Assembly: GCA_037953625.1 (NCBI GenBank)
Contig: CM075651.1
Span: 126,260,501 to 126,324,500 of the forward strand
Direction of reading: 5' to 3'
From: Crotalaria pallida
Taxonomy: Eukaryota; Streptophyta; Magnoliopsida; Fabales; Fabaceae
DNA: 64,000 nucleotides
In this document: piece by piece, positions 46,926-58,982 of the stretch
Layout: each line of letters opens with the position of its first letter
Position numbering within the stretch: position 1 is the stretch's first letter
Program-made: the position numbers and the translations under genes
Notes under the pieces: generated by a model
Seen by the model: only the letters and a program-made list of their open reading frames with translations
Database searches by the model: none
Told to the model about the DNA's origin: nothing

Positions 46926-49252
46926 TCAGTTGAAAATATTGGAGAAAATATCGTTGCTATTCGTTCTCGAATTTCCCATATGTGAGAGCATATCGGGTGT
47001 CAAACGAAGCAAACGGATGCTTCTCTCCATTTTAAGTTCATTGATACGTTTAACCGTTGCTTGATGGTTTTGACAGTTTTCTAGATTAGGTATGGTCTGA
47101 AAATATTGATTTTGGAGCTCTGCAAGTTGCTCATACTTTGTGATCTGATGGTCAAGGTCACTAACATCTACTCGATTAAGCTTTTGCAGCACATCCATAG
47201 CAATTTCCTCAACAATTTCAAGTTCTGTCCTGTGTACATAAGTCATAAACGTCAAGCAGCAAAATAATGACACAGGTTAAGATATCTAGTTCTTGTAAAT
47301 CCATGTCAAATTTTAACATATATATCAACAACACAAAATGGTACATAATCAAAATGATTTCATACACAAAATGATTCCATAAGCAAATTATTTTGTGTTT
47401 TTGGACCATTAGACCTAAATAATCCATGTCACATCACTTAGTTAGCGTCATACACAGCGTGTGGTTGTTGATGCAGTGTTTCGATAACCACATCAGTTTT
47501 TTTAACGAAGAGAACCAAAACCAAAATATTTGAAAAATTAAGAACTACTCTGATCAAAATAACTTTTACGAACTAAAACCAAAATATGATGAACTTTTAA
47601 AAACTAAAGACATAAATAAGCTTCTAAAACCTTACTAAAAAAGTGTGGTTAATATACCCACAATTATAAAGGTGGATATCTTGAAAGGATCGGAGGAGCG
47701 TGCATGTGCCTATACTTACTTGCCTTTCTTCCCTACGCACCACATATCCTATAAAAATAAAGAGAAATTGCAACACCCTTTTTAATTTTAAAGATGATAC
47801 TTGTCTCCACTGTATTACAATTTTAGTCGCATTACCTAATTTGTCCTCCTATATATTAAAAAAAAGGAAAATTTGTAGCATTGGCATTAGAAAGAGAAGA
47901 AGAATCATAAGAAAAAAAGGCTTATTTATGTCTTTAATTCTTGAAAATTGGGAGTATTTTGGTTTTGGTCCTTAGAAATTTTTTTTGACATTGATTTATC
48001 CTTAATTGTTTTGAAATTTTAGATATAGTTCTTGCTATTATTAAAAATCCGTTAACCGCTAATATGACTAACGAAACGATACATCAGTATATACGTGCAG
48101 AAGTACTACATGTCACCTATAGGATGACATCGATAACTCAGACCAGCAGGAGCAAAAGGGTTAAAACTCAAACCACAAACACATTTGAGTTGGGCTATAG
48201 GGCCCTTTTTGTTCATGCGAGTTCGGATCATGCATCCAGGTCATTTTACCGGTGATATGCAATATGCTACATGATATGTCGTTCCGTTAGCCACATCAGC
48301 ATACAGATTTTTCTTGACGACTAGGATTAAAACCGAATTTTCAAAACAATCAAGAACGAGTCAATGTTAAAAAAACATACAAGAACCAAAATCAATACAC
48401 TCGGGTTAAAAACATAAATTAAAAAAAAAAACAAAAACACTATTATTAATTTTAATCGAACCTTTGGTCATAAAAGAAGCAAATGATATACAAACTGCAA
48501 AATAGGGAAAGTCACTATCATTTTTAAAAATAGAGAATATTTTTTATTTTTATTTAAAATCTCAAAAAAAAATGAGTACAATTAATGTGTAATTTCTCCT
48601 AAAAATAATGTAAAAATTACAGTAACTTTTAGCGTAACTTGACTCTTGAAAATAGAAATGATAGAAATTAAAGAGTGCTAAATAAACTTGCAAGCTAAAT
48701 TTTTTTTAAAGAGAGTTACCTGTTAACATTGCAATCCCATCCAGACAAATTGGCAGCCTTTACCAAACCATCCCTCCATTTTGTCACCTCCATCTTGTGC
48801 TGAAAATTCCTTTCATGTTTAGCAAATGCCTCTGCATATGTCCCCCTCTGATTCCTTACATCAGAAGGATCAATATTATAGAAAACAGGCATTATTATTT
48901 GCCCTTTGGTCCTTCCACATTCAAGTATTTGGAGGAGCTCATCTAAACACCACTTTGAAGCTGCATAGTGTTTAGAGAAAACAATCACCGAGAGTTTTGC
49001 TTCCTCAATAGCCCCAACAAGGGTTGATGATATTTCGTCCCCTCTCTCAAGATTGTTGTCTATATAGGTTCTTATATCTAATCTTTTCAAAGCACCATTA
49101 AGATGGCTAGTGAAAGTTTTTCTAGTATCCTCACTTCTAAAGCTAATGAAAACTTCGTGCTTTATTTCAGCTGGAGGACTAGTGTTAGTACTGAAGGAGG
49201 ACGACCATGGGGAACTGGTATTAGAGGAGGATGATAACCATGGCCATGCCAT
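46926..49252 (-). CDS. TIR-only (TX-type) immune receptor gene, minus strand
   Basis: Exon 1 is 49252-48720 and exon 2 is 47229-46926, with a GT/AG phase-2 intron of 1,490 bases. The product is about 278 residues. Residues 32-170 are a plant TIR domain: EVFISFRSEDTRKTF, GDEISSTLVGAIEEAKLSV, WCLDELLQILEC and FYNIDPSDVRNQRGTY. E83 lies where plant TIR NADases have the catalytic glutamate. Exon 2 starts with the TELEIVEEIAMDVLQKLNR stretch that normally leads into NB-ARC. It then gives a helical tail (DHQITKYEQLAELQ, RINELKMERSIRLLRL) and ends, with no NB-ARC or LRR. It is paralogous to 58983-60303. By family, TIR-only proteins act in NAD-dependent immune signalling; that role is inferred. The N-terminus carries a Ser-rich insertion absent from the paralogue. 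Confidence 0.88.
47434..47622. mobile_element. Partial foldback element in the TIR gene intron
   Basis: Only the right-hand half resembles the element at 46113-46605 (TTGAAAAATTAAGAACTA, then GAACTTTTAAAAACTAAAG). It lies within the intron of the minus-strand TIR gene. Confidence 0.5.
47919..48420. mobile_element. Foldback element B in the TIR gene intron
   Basis: The left end is GGCTTATTTATGTCTTTAAT and the right end is the diverged complement GTTAAAAACATAAATT. Inner arms include CCGTTAACCGCTAATATGAC and CGTTCCGTTAGCCACATCAG. It accounts for about a third of the intron. Confidence 0.6.
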
Positions 49253-49307
49253 AAGATATGGACTATAGTTTAAGCTAATAAATGAGGAACACCACGTTAA
49301 GTGTGTG

Positions 49308-49315
49308 TATATATA
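49308..49315 (-). promoter_or_regulatory. TATA box of the minus-strand TIR gene
   Basis: TATATATA (minus strand) lies about 56 bases upstream of the start codon, giving a short leader of roughly 30 bases. Confidence 0.5.
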
Positions 49316-49667
49316 CTGTATAATTCAAGACCAATTTTGAGGAACTCTTTTTTTTAATAGATTCACGAATCTATTTTTAGTAACCCATGGAATGGAAAAA
49401 GGAAAGGAAGAGGGAGACCTCGGGTTGGAAATTTCATGGTTGTTTCGTTGTACCTTCCAAACAAGTGAATTCAAGAGGAAATCACAAAGTGAGGGTAAAA
49501 TGAAAAAGTAATTAGCTAGTACTATATGGTACTCCCATTGTGGTTTAATATAAATTATTTTTATTAAGAAAAGTAATTATTATTCTCAAATTTATTAAAA
49601 AATATGTTGTCATTCCAAGACTACCCCTATTTAAAATTTTACAACTCTATTCATTTCTTTCCCTCCC

Positions 49668-49929
49668 TCCCTGAATATAGATCCCCTTTGGAAGATTTCA
49701 CGTTCATTAAGAAAGTGGTTTAATTTAGTTAATTGTATTGGAAATGTGAACTTTTGTTATGTATTTTCAAAATTACTCCTATTAGTATTATTGGGAATCT
49801 AAAAAGTGTTGAGTAAATAGGGATGTTTGTGGAAAAAAGTAATTAATGATCGAAATTGGTGTAGGGTATTATAAATAGGGACAAAATAAAAGTGTGAAAA
49901 TGGTGTTATAATTAAGGACGGAGAGAGTA
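49668..49929. mobile_element. MITE, family 1, copy a
   Basis: It begins CCCTCCCTGAATATAGATCC, contains GGAAGATTTCAC and ATTACTCCTATTAGTATTAT, and ends GGACGGAGAGAGTA. It is related to 51104-51350 and 53168-53357. Confidence 0.65.
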
Positions 49930-50193
49930 TAATTTTAGAATTTCAATTCTCATTTATATTCATTTTCCAAGCATATTCTTACTTATCACATTCTCTTTTT
50001 TACCACTTATCAATCTCTCTATTTATCTTCAATGTAAACTTCATATATTTATTATCACTGTTTTTTCAATTATTAAATAAAATAATATAATCAAAATATA
50101 TAAAATTTATACATTATTTAATCATTTCTTCATATTTATATATAAGGGTTAAAAAAACATTACTCATGAAGACGGAAGGAATATCATTTTAAT

Positions 50194-50453
50194 TAATCCC
50201 TCCGACTTGAATTATAAGTCAATCTAACTAGTTTTACGCTTATTTAGGAGATTAGTTGATTGTATTTAATTTTATCAAAATTATAAAAAAAAATAAAAGT
50301 ATTTTAGGAAAGTAATATTGAGAATAAAACAAAAATTAAATAAGATAACAATTTTCTAAAAATGTTTTAAGAAAAAAACATTAAGAATAAACAAAATTTA
50401 TAAAATAAGTATATTTTAAACCAATAAAAATATAATTCGAACAGGAGGGGTTT
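50194..50453. mobile_element. MITE, 'CCCTCCGACTTGAAT' type
   Basis: The left end TTAATCCCTCCGACTTGAAT and the right end ATTCGAACAGGAGGGGTTTTAA are diverged complements. The interior is AT-rich. Confidence 0.55.
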
Positions 50454-50659
50454 TAATATTGTGAATGATTGGCAAGATCATCTCAATTGAGGTGTTACAG
50501 CTCATACTGTATTTATTAGCAAGGCACACAAAGTCAACATTTTATGTGTGAAAAGGATAAGAAGAGTCCACACGAACCTGGATGAACCCAATATTTCAAT
50601 GCAACTTGACGCCTATTTTGGAGAGAGGTCGTACTTATTTACTCCGCGGTTTTATTTAT

Positions 50660-50935
50660 TACTCCCTCCGTTCCATATTATCTATCACTTTAGCATTTTT
50701 AACTTGTTCCAAATTATTTATCGCTTTAGGAATTCGAGGATGTATTAATTGCTTTTTTCCACCTTTAACCTTGCATTTAATGTATTGAAATATGTGAAAT
50801 GGGTGATAATTAATGTACTTTGAGGGTATTATAGTAAAGTTATTTAATAATTCTCTTGAAAATTGAAATATTAAATGACTTTCTTAATTTGTGTGAAATT
50901 CCTAAAGTGACAGTTAAATTGGAACGGAGAGAGTA
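50660..50935. mobile_element. Stowaway-like MITE
   Basis: TACTCCCTCCGTTCC at the left and GGAACGGAGAGAGTA at the right form terminal inverted repeats extending through CTATCACTTTAG and CTAAAGTGACAG. The TA ends fit a TA target site. Confidence 0.75.
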
Positions 50936-51103
50936 GATGTTTTTTAAAAGAATTTTTATTTTTATTTATAAATTATATTATTTTTTAAAGAAGTAATAGT
51001 ATTTATTATTTTTCTTTTATTTATCTTTTGTTCATTAATATAAAGTTTATAATAAAAATTTTAAAAAAAATAACTATGTTCTTAAAGTGATTATTGTAAC
51101 TTA

Positions 51104-51350
51104 TACTCCTTCCGTCTCTATATATAGGATCCTTTTTGGAAGATTTCACATCCATTATGAAATGTTGATATGTATTTTCAAAATTACTCCTATATATTAA
51201 TATTATTGATAATCTAAAAAAGTGTTAAATAAATAGAGGTATTTGTGAAGAAAAAAAATTAATTAATGGTTATTGAAAATTGGTATAAAATCTTATAAAT
51301 AAGGAAAAATAAAAGTGTTAAAATGGTGTTAAACGACAACGGAGACAGTA
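51104..51350. mobile_element. MITE, family 1, copy b
   Basis: It starts TACTCCTTCCGTCTC and ends AACGGAGACAGTA. Interior words GGAAGATTTCAC and AAAATTACTCCTATA match copy a. Confidence 0.7.
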
Positions 51351-51431
51351 ATAAGAAACCCAATTTTCTAATTAGCTCTTCCCCTAATTGAAGCAGGCGG
51401 TTTATAAGACTTCAACTCTTAAGTTAGACTG

Positions 51432-51455
51432 TTTTTTTTTTTTTTTTTTTTTTTT
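51432..51455. repeat. Poly(T) run
   Basis: 24 consecutive T. Confidence 0.95.
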
Positions 51456-51849
51456 CTAAAATCTTAAGTTTAACTAGGAAAGTGCATATTTAAAGGGTCT
51501 TGTTTAAAGGCGTATGCTAAGATTGCTAAAGGTGGTAAAACAATTATATGTTTGCATTAATCACTCTCTCGAAAATCTTAAAAATCACATATTTTTATGT
51601 CGAAATACTGCTTTTAGTTTCTTAACAAGTGCCCTTAGGACACTTATCAACATTTTCCATATTTTAAAAAATAATAAAAATAAATAAAGAATCTTTATCC
51701 ACGACTTGAAGTTACAAATTTTACACTTAGAGTCGAAAAAAAAAACCTGACCAAAAAGTCGGTCCAAAAAAGTTTGATATGTAAGCGGTTTTAAATTATT
51801 AAAAGGGAGTTTATTTTTTTAATCTCCTAATTACTTGTTGACCTCCTAA

Positions 51850-51852
<3 letters not shown>

Positions 51853-51888
<36 letters not shown>
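51853..51888. repeat. Poly(A) run
   Basis: 36 consecutive A, ending about 60 bases before the long-TIR foldback element. Confidence 0.95.
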
Positions 51889-51890
<2 letters not shown>

Positions 51891-51947
51891 ATAGCAAAAC
51901 ACCCTAAAAAAAATTCTCTCATCTCTTTTTATGGTTTTCTTTTGAGT

Positions 51948-53156
51948 AATTAGTCATTTTGGTCCCTGAGAATGTGACTATCGGTCATTTTAGTCCTCCA
52001 AATATCATAAATACATGTTTAGTCCCTGATAGTGTCTCATATCCGTCATTTTAGTCCCTCCGTCAACTGAGGTTAAGTAACGGAATTAATTTTTACGTCA
52101 TTCATTTTGGTCCCTGAAACATGCATACATAATTCATTTTGGTCTTTTTTAAATCGACAATTAATTCAATTTAATCCCTGAAAATACATAATTCAATTTG
52201 GCCCTTTTTAAATTGTCAATTAATTCAATTTAATCCCTCATTTTTTTTATTACATCCGTTTCATTTTGTTTTGCCTTTTAGGCTTTTTTTCTTGGTGTAT
52301 TTCATATTGTTTGGCCTTTTACAATTCCAATGCATAAACAAATTTTTCTTTCCCATTCTAACCCTTATTTCAATCATTTCTCTTACTCATCATTAATTAC
52401 ACTTTTATTATCTCTCTCATCTCTAAACCACTATACATTAATTAAATTAAATATTACTACAATTTTCAATAAGGATTAAATAGGGACATTTAGACAAAAT
52501 ACATATAAAACTTACAATTATTAACATTTTCTTAATATATGTGTCCAGCCCTAAAAGACCAAACAAAATGAAACGAAGGGAGTAGAAAACAAACAACTAA
52601 ACATTATAAGATATAACATTAAAACCTGTATGTATGTAATATTTGAGTCAGCGCATGTTCACAAAACTAATCTAAAAAATAATTATGTACGAAATATCTC
52701 TAAATTTAGTCTTCATTCTTCATTTTGATGCCTTAAAAATCTCTTGAAAATGAGTAAAAGATTACTTTGGTGAATAGGTACTGCTCAAATACTATATACA
52801 TACATGTTGTAATGTTATATCGCATAATGTTGAGTTGTTTGTTTTATAAAAAAGAATTGAGGGATTAAATTGAATTAATTGACAATTTAGAAAGGACCAA
52901 ATTGAATTATGTATGGATGTTTGAGGGATTAAATTGAATTAATTGGCAATTTAAAAAGGACCAAAAATGAATTATGCATGCATGTATCAGGGACCAAAAT
53001 GAATGACGAAAAAATTTACTCTGTTACTTAACCCCAGTTGACGAAGAGACTAAAATGACTGACGTGAGACTCTCTAAGGGACGAAACGTGTATTTATGAT
53101 ATCTTAGGAACTAAAATGACCGATTGTCACACTCTCAAGGACCAAAATGACTAATT
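51948..53156. mobile_element. 1.2 kb foldback element with about 300-bp terminal inverted repeats
   Basis: Left arm about 51948-52241, right arm about 52855-53156. The outermost AATTAGTCATTTTGGTCC is matched by GGACCAAAATGACTAATT. Arms are built of 'GGTCCCTGA' words and their complements. A MITE sits in the centre. No transposase is present. The long arms recall non-autonomous Mutator-like elements, but no 9-bp target duplication was found. Confidence 0.8.
52251..52584. mobile_element. Stowaway-like MITE nested in the foldback element
   Basis: The left end TACATCCGTTTCATTTTG and right end CAAAATGAAACGAAGGGAGTA are inverted repeats extending through CCTTTTAG and CTAAAAGACC. Confidence 0.7.
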
Positions 53157-53167
53157 TTTTTAGGGTT

Positions 53168-53357
53168 AAGTAATTTCAAATGTGAACTTTTGATATGTAA
53201 TTTCAAAATTACCCCTATTAATATTATTGGGAATTAAATCAATATGGGTGTTTGTAGAAAAAAGTAATTAATGATCATTGAAAATTGGTATGAAGCTTTA
53301 TAAATAAGGACAAAATAAAAGTGTCAAGAAGACTTTATATTTAGGGACGGAAGGAGT
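53168..53357. mobile_element. MITE, family 1, truncated copy c
   Basis: Its interior matches copies a and b, and the right end is GGACGGAAGGAGTA. The left end is missing. Confidence 0.65.
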
Positions 53358-53582
53358 ATTTTTTTTTTCAAATTTTCCACATACTTTGAGGTCATTGTAA
53401 TGAGTAAAAAATATTTTTTGCCCATTTCGCTAAACCCCCAACATACACGAGGATCTCATATAGTTTCAACTGAAGTTTGCCAAGGTGAAAAGCGAATTTG
53501 GTCTGCTGATCGGGTTAGATCTTCGAAGAGGAGACACTCTTCACCATCTCGCAAGCCTAATGAAACTAGAGAGGGCTCCTAG

Positions 53583-53602
53583 TTTTTTTTTTTTTTTTTT
53601 TT
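53583..53602. repeat. Poly(T) run
   Basis: 20 consecutive T, directly after a short open frame (53400-53582) that has no recognisable domain. Confidence 0.95.
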
Positions 53603-54738
53603 AAGTTATAATTAAAATTAAAAAAATAAATCTAACCCCATATCTTAGGTATGAGGATAATAGGCTATAAAGAGCTCCATGTACCCCTTCTTTTCTCGTT
53701 ACAATAAAGGATTTTCTTGTAGTGAGCATATATTCATTATAAAACCAAAGATTAATATTTAAAAAAAATGAGCTTAAAATCCCATACATTTATTTTATTT
53801 TTAAATTTTTTATCCTCAAACGTAAGGGTTGAGATAAAACAAACCCTTAAAATAAAAGTATCATTGCCCTAAAATTCTATAAAAAAAATAAAAAATTCCA
53901 AGTTTTATTTTCTTAAATTATATTTCACAATAAATTTCTACCACATTTAACTTTTAAAATAATAATAATAAAAGGATTAATTCCACTTATAAATATTTAA
54001 AATGAGAAGTCAAAATACAGAAAGGAATGCTATATAGTAGTTTCGGACCTGGATTTTTTTATTTCAATTTTGATGCAGTCACTCACTGGTGCATTCACCA
54101 ATCTAACAATCAAAAGTTTATCTATCATTTTTTTTAAATTTAATTGTAAAAGAAAATGCTTTCAAGGGTTAAGATTTCATGCAGTCACTGAAGTGACCAT
54201 AGAGAATCTAGATCCGTTATGTGAAAATCATCATTAATTATCCAATTTAATTTCTTTCTTTTTATTTTTTTACACTCTAATCACTTTGATTAGTTTTCAT
54301 TTTGTTTAGCATTTCTCATGGTGAAATCCCTTTTATCTTGGGGTGAAATGTTTAGCATTTTTTTTAATTGATAGTGTAAAGGTTATTTATATTGTCGGTA
54401 TATTATTCATCATTCATTTATTTTTAAGCATTGATTTTTAAATAAAAGTAATTTAAATAAATAATATATTGATAATGTAAAAAATTTTACATCATCAATG
54501 CATATCAATTAACTTTTATTCAATGAACCTTTTTCTATCAAACCTTTCTTTTTGTTTTTTTACAGGGAAATATGTAATTCATTTAAGAAGAAAAGGTAGT
54601 ACAATCAAAAACAGCAATATCAAAACAAAATACATAGATTTCACACAAACATCATTAAGAAAAGAAAAGTAATATGCATCAGTCTTCCAAGAACGAACAT
54701 GCGTCATCAACCTCTTCCTAAAGCGGTCTCGAACAAAA

Positions 54739-54836
54739 GATTCAAGAGACTTAATTTTCAAGACAACAATCTCATCAATACCGAAGAACAAGAGATTCAA
54801 CAGACTTAATTTTCAAGACAACAATCTCATCAATAC
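54739..54836. repeat. 55-bp tandem duplication
   Basis: GATTCAAGAGACTTAATTTT at 54739 and GATTCAACAGACTTAATTTT at 54794 start two almost identical units ending CTCATCAATAC. Confidence 0.9.
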
Positions 54837-56563
54837 TGGAAGTAAGCACTTTTCCGTGACAAGGAATCTCAAATATGTGAAGAAAGATCAATCTATCCGC
54901 TGGGCAGAAGCCGAGTCAGAAGTCTGCAAGGAAAGAATTGTCACGAACAACAACCTTTTTAAAAGTGAAGGAACCATCAGATCTGGAAAGTGCAACAACA
55001 CATAGGGCTACCCAAACAAAAACACTCAAACATCTGAAAAATTGACATTTATTTATAACCCAAATTTGCACAAATGCAAGAGAGACCCAAATAAACTGGG
55101 AGAAAACTTGAAAAAACAAGACAAAACTCTCACATCAAAGGGGATAGACTGAAACTCCCTTCCCTTCTCCTTAACTCACTGACCGGAGAACTAGAAGATA
55201 AAAAAAAGAGGATAAGAGAGACGGACAAAGAACAAGAAATTGAGTTCAACCTTTCTTTTTCTTTGGTAATGTTTTATTTGACAAAAAATATTATAAACAA
55301 TTTTTATATTTATTTGACTGGGTCAAGCTTGATGGCTATATATAAAATAATCTCTTAGCTCCAATTATCTCAAGACTCGAATATACAAATGGATTTTATT
55401 TTCTAAATTTCTTTTTTCAGTTTGAACTAAAATATAGAAATCGGTTCGAGCGTGCAGAACTAAAATCATGACATTTTTCAGTTGAATAATAAGTATGGGT
55501 TTATTATTTGGTAATACCATATATGTTATACCCTGTTATCTATCATAAACTTTTTTGAGATTTGGTTGTTGTTTTTGTTTTTTTTTTTTTGGTTTTATCA
55601 TTGTATCTTTCTGTTAGAAGTAGATGATGAAATTTTTACAAGCAGAAGTCTAATTAAAGGAGTCTTCGTCGATTATGATACGTCATACATCAACAATTAG
55701 TCAATTACAAACCAAAACATTTACGAAGGCAACAAACAAGTAAAAATGCATCTATAGACGATGGGGACAAAAATAACAAAAATTCAAATATATAGAGTCA
55801 AAATGACAAACAAGTATCATGTGAATGGAATAATTCACAAGTGGGCACATCTAAGGAAGGTTCTGCTTATCCACTTATGGGTTTTTATGAGGGTAGGTTA
55901 AGAAAACTCTACTACTTTTTAATTGGGTGATGTACCATATTTGAGATTTCAGGGATGTATTGGTCTGGTTTGATCCAATTTTTTATGAATATTATATATT
56001 AAATCAATTAAATTAACATGATTTTACCTAATTTGGTCTTAAGATATTCTAAATACAAAGATTAGATCAGACCGGATTGAATATTATATGGTCTAATCCA
56101 GTCCAATCTATTTAACACATTTACTTAAAACATTTTTCTCATAAAAGAAAAAATTTATTCCAAAATAAGAAAACCATGAGGTACAAGTAGTACCCAGGAC
56201 AAAGAAAACCAAACATAATTTGACACATATTCAAAACCCATGGACGGAGAACAAGAACATCAAATCACAAAGAAAAGGAAAATGCCCACTACCCCACAAA
56301 CGAGACAAAATAGAGACCTGCACCAGGATTAGCTTTTTTTTGGTTTGTATCCTGATATCCAGGATCGACTAATTCAGTTTGAGGTTCCGGGATTAAGGTA
56401 TTATTCCTTTTCCAACGTTGTTGCGGGAATCAAATCGTGATTCTCCCTACAAAATGCAACCCCTGACACTACTGCATCAACAGCTCGTTGGATGCACTAG
56501 ATCGTCTTAGCTAACATCAACTCCATAATCAAATACTAAAAATAATATATAATATTGAAAGCA

Positions 56564-56799
56564 ACATTATCAAATATTAAAATTAATAACAGCTCCATAA
56601 TAGTTTTTTTATTTATTTCTATTCTTTTATTTATTTTTTTAATAATCGGGGTTTTTTATTTTTATTTTTTTTCAATCAAACATTATCAAATATTAAAATT
56701 AATATCAGCTCCATAATCATTGTTTTTTTTATTTATTTCCATTCTTTTATTTATTTTATTAATAATCGGGGTTTTTTGTTTTTATTTTTTTTCAATCAA
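56564..56799. repeat. 116-bp tandem duplication
   Basis: ACATTATCAAATATTAAAAT starts at 56564 and 56680. Both copies continue through CAGCTCCATAAT and AATAATCGGGGTTTTTT. Confidence 0.9.
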
Positions 56800-57526
56800 A
56801 AACATGAAACATGATAAGAAGGAGGTGCTGCTACAATATTAGCAGCCATTGCAACATAAGGAAAGTTGGAACAATGAGCAGTGTATAGAAAATTTAAAAA
56901 CTTATAGTAATCAGCCTCATTCGGTTGTCAATTTGGTCTCAAAACTCACGAGATCATGGACCTGATCATAAGATGATGGTCTGAAAATATTGAGATCGAA
57001 TCGGATCACGAGATTAGACATGACTATATTTTTTGGTCCAGTACAGTTTAATCTCAACGGTTTCGCGATCTAAGCCACCACTTACACCCCTATGAGATAT
57101 TATCGATAGTTAAAAAAAGGTGTTATATTTGAAGTCACTTGTTATGATTGTTGTTTAATAAATTAATATTTTTTAATCGATCACAATAAATAATCATGAA
57201 CAATTTATAGTAAATAGATACTCCATTAATTTCTATATATATCTGTCAACTTTCAAATAAAATATATTTTTTAAGAAATGTAACAATTACTTAAATTTCA
57301 ACGTATTAATTGTGTTTTTTCCATTATACATTTTCTCTCTATGATCGATAAATTTTTTCCATTACTAACGTATGTAATCCAAAACTTATTTAATAGAAAT
57401 AAATATGAAAAACACTATTTATTACATTCTTGAAAGCCTCGAATGACAGATTAAAAAAACAAAAATTTCTTTAAAAAATATATGATAAGGAACAGAACAA
57501 AGGAATAGTATAAATCGTAATCCTAT

Positions 57527-57563
57527 TATATATATATATATATATATATATGCGCGCGCGCGC
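57527..57563. repeat. Compound (TA)n-TG-(CG)n microsatellite
   Basis: About 12 TA units switch abruptly to about six CG units, an alternating purine-pyrimidine run of some 37 bases. Confidence 0.95.
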
Positions 57564-58521
57564 TCCGGTCGGTTTGAAATAGAAGAAGGCTCTTTTTATT
57601 TAAAATATAAGCAAAAATAACCAACATTCTTAAATTTTCTTTATTCCCCATGCTACTTTCCTAAAACATATCTTGAAATTGTTATTTCATTTAATTTTTG
57701 TTTCATTTACAATACAATTTTTCTAAAATACCTCTATTTTGATAAATTTGAAAAAATTAAATACAATGAACTAATTTTCTTAATAAATGTGATTTTAATT
57801 TTTTTTTCTTATATCGTAAAGAGAAGGGAGTATGTCATATGTGAGAACATATAACCTATTTTACACTTGGTGCCATTTCAATTGCCAAAATATAAGAATT
57901 TGTTGAAAAATTATAAAGTAATGAATTTTTAAGTAAATTTATTTTTTTATTAATGCTCGTGCTTTGACATATAAAAAGATACTATGTACTTTGTCTAATA
58001 TCTAATACGGAGTATAAGGAAAAAAAATATACGATACTTATTTTGGTCTAAAATATAAGAAAAAAATTAATTGATTTTTATTCTCATTACAATCATTCAT
58101 AAATTATTCTTATAAAATGATTATATCTTTTAATTTTTATTTCATTTTTTGTGCAACTTTTTTAAAATAATTTTATTTTTTATGAATTTGAGAAAATTTA
58201 ATCCACTCAATTAATTTACTTAATAAATATTAAGTTAATTATTTTTTCTTACAAAGAGAAACCCAAAAGGAGAATAATGTATGAAAAGAGATGTTAGATG
58301 TATATTCAGAATTGACATAACATTTAGGAAAATGTTTACTTGACATCTGTATTTGACATTAGAGAGGAACACTTAACTTTTTTTGGTAAAAAGTGGTGGG
58401 TCCCGTAAGAAAAAGAAAAAGAGAAAATGCAGGATCCACCAATTTTTGGCTGAAAAGGCAGGTATCCCGTATAGAGATGTCAAATACTGATGTTTATGTA
58501 AAAGCGGTAACATTAATGATG

Positions 58522-58763
58522 TACTCCCTCTGGTCCTATTTATAGGGCATACTTAAGCATATCACACAGACCAAGGAGGGTAGTTAGTTTTCTTTTGAAA
58601 CTTTAAAAAAAATACTTCAACATTACAATCTTACCCTCCTAACTTGCATTGGGAATTTCACAATGTATTACTTCACATTAATGGGCAAAGGGCAAATAAG
58701 AGAAAATAGCAATAAATGTCTCCTGAAAAATACAAAGTGACTTATAAATAGGACCAAAGAATC
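58522..58763. mobile_element. MITE in the promoter of the plus-strand TIR gene
   Basis: The left end TACTCCCTCTGGTCCTATTT and right part AAATAGGACCAAAGAATCC are inverted repeats. It ends about 115 bases upstream of the gene's TATA box. Confidence 0.65.
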
Positions 58764-58878
58764 CTTTTAGAATGTAGAGTAGTATCAAACAGTTGAAGCG
58801 TTGCTTAAATGAAAAAGTTGTGTATTCCTATCAAGCTCTCTTCTTTTGATTGGTTATTCTTTCGCAGCTGCAGAATTC

Positions 58879-58886
58879 TATAAAAG
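58879..58886 (+). promoter_or_regulatory. TATA box of the plus-strand TIR gene
   Basis: TATAAAAG lies about 97 bases before the start codon, predicting a leader of about 70 bases. Confidence 0.7.
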
Positions 58887-58982
58887 GGGCTTCTAACCGT
58901 GTTAAATTCACGGGAAGAGCTAAGTCACCCGTTTCCCATTGACTCTGAATAATAAAGCTTGCTAGCCATCTATCTAAAACAC

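Larger units (their letters stand above)
49330..58500. other. Long intergenic region between the two TIR genes
   Basis: No credible gene was found. It is AT-rich and filled with MITEs, a 1.2 kb foldback element, homopolymer runs and short tandem duplications, listed separately. Stretches 49330-49660, 53610-54560, 54840-56560 and 56800-57520 hold nothing I can name. The minus-strand frames at 54579-54800 and 54916-55119 could be one decayed unknown coding piece. Confidence 0.6.

Noticed and set aside
53400..53582. Short frame followed by poly(T), considered as a retrocopy
   Set aside because: A retrocopy on this strand would end in poly(A), not poly(T), and no parent gene is recognisable.
54579..55119. 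Minus-strand frames considered as a gene fragment
   Set aside because: Hydrophobic and interrupted by stops and a tandem duplication; no family recognised.
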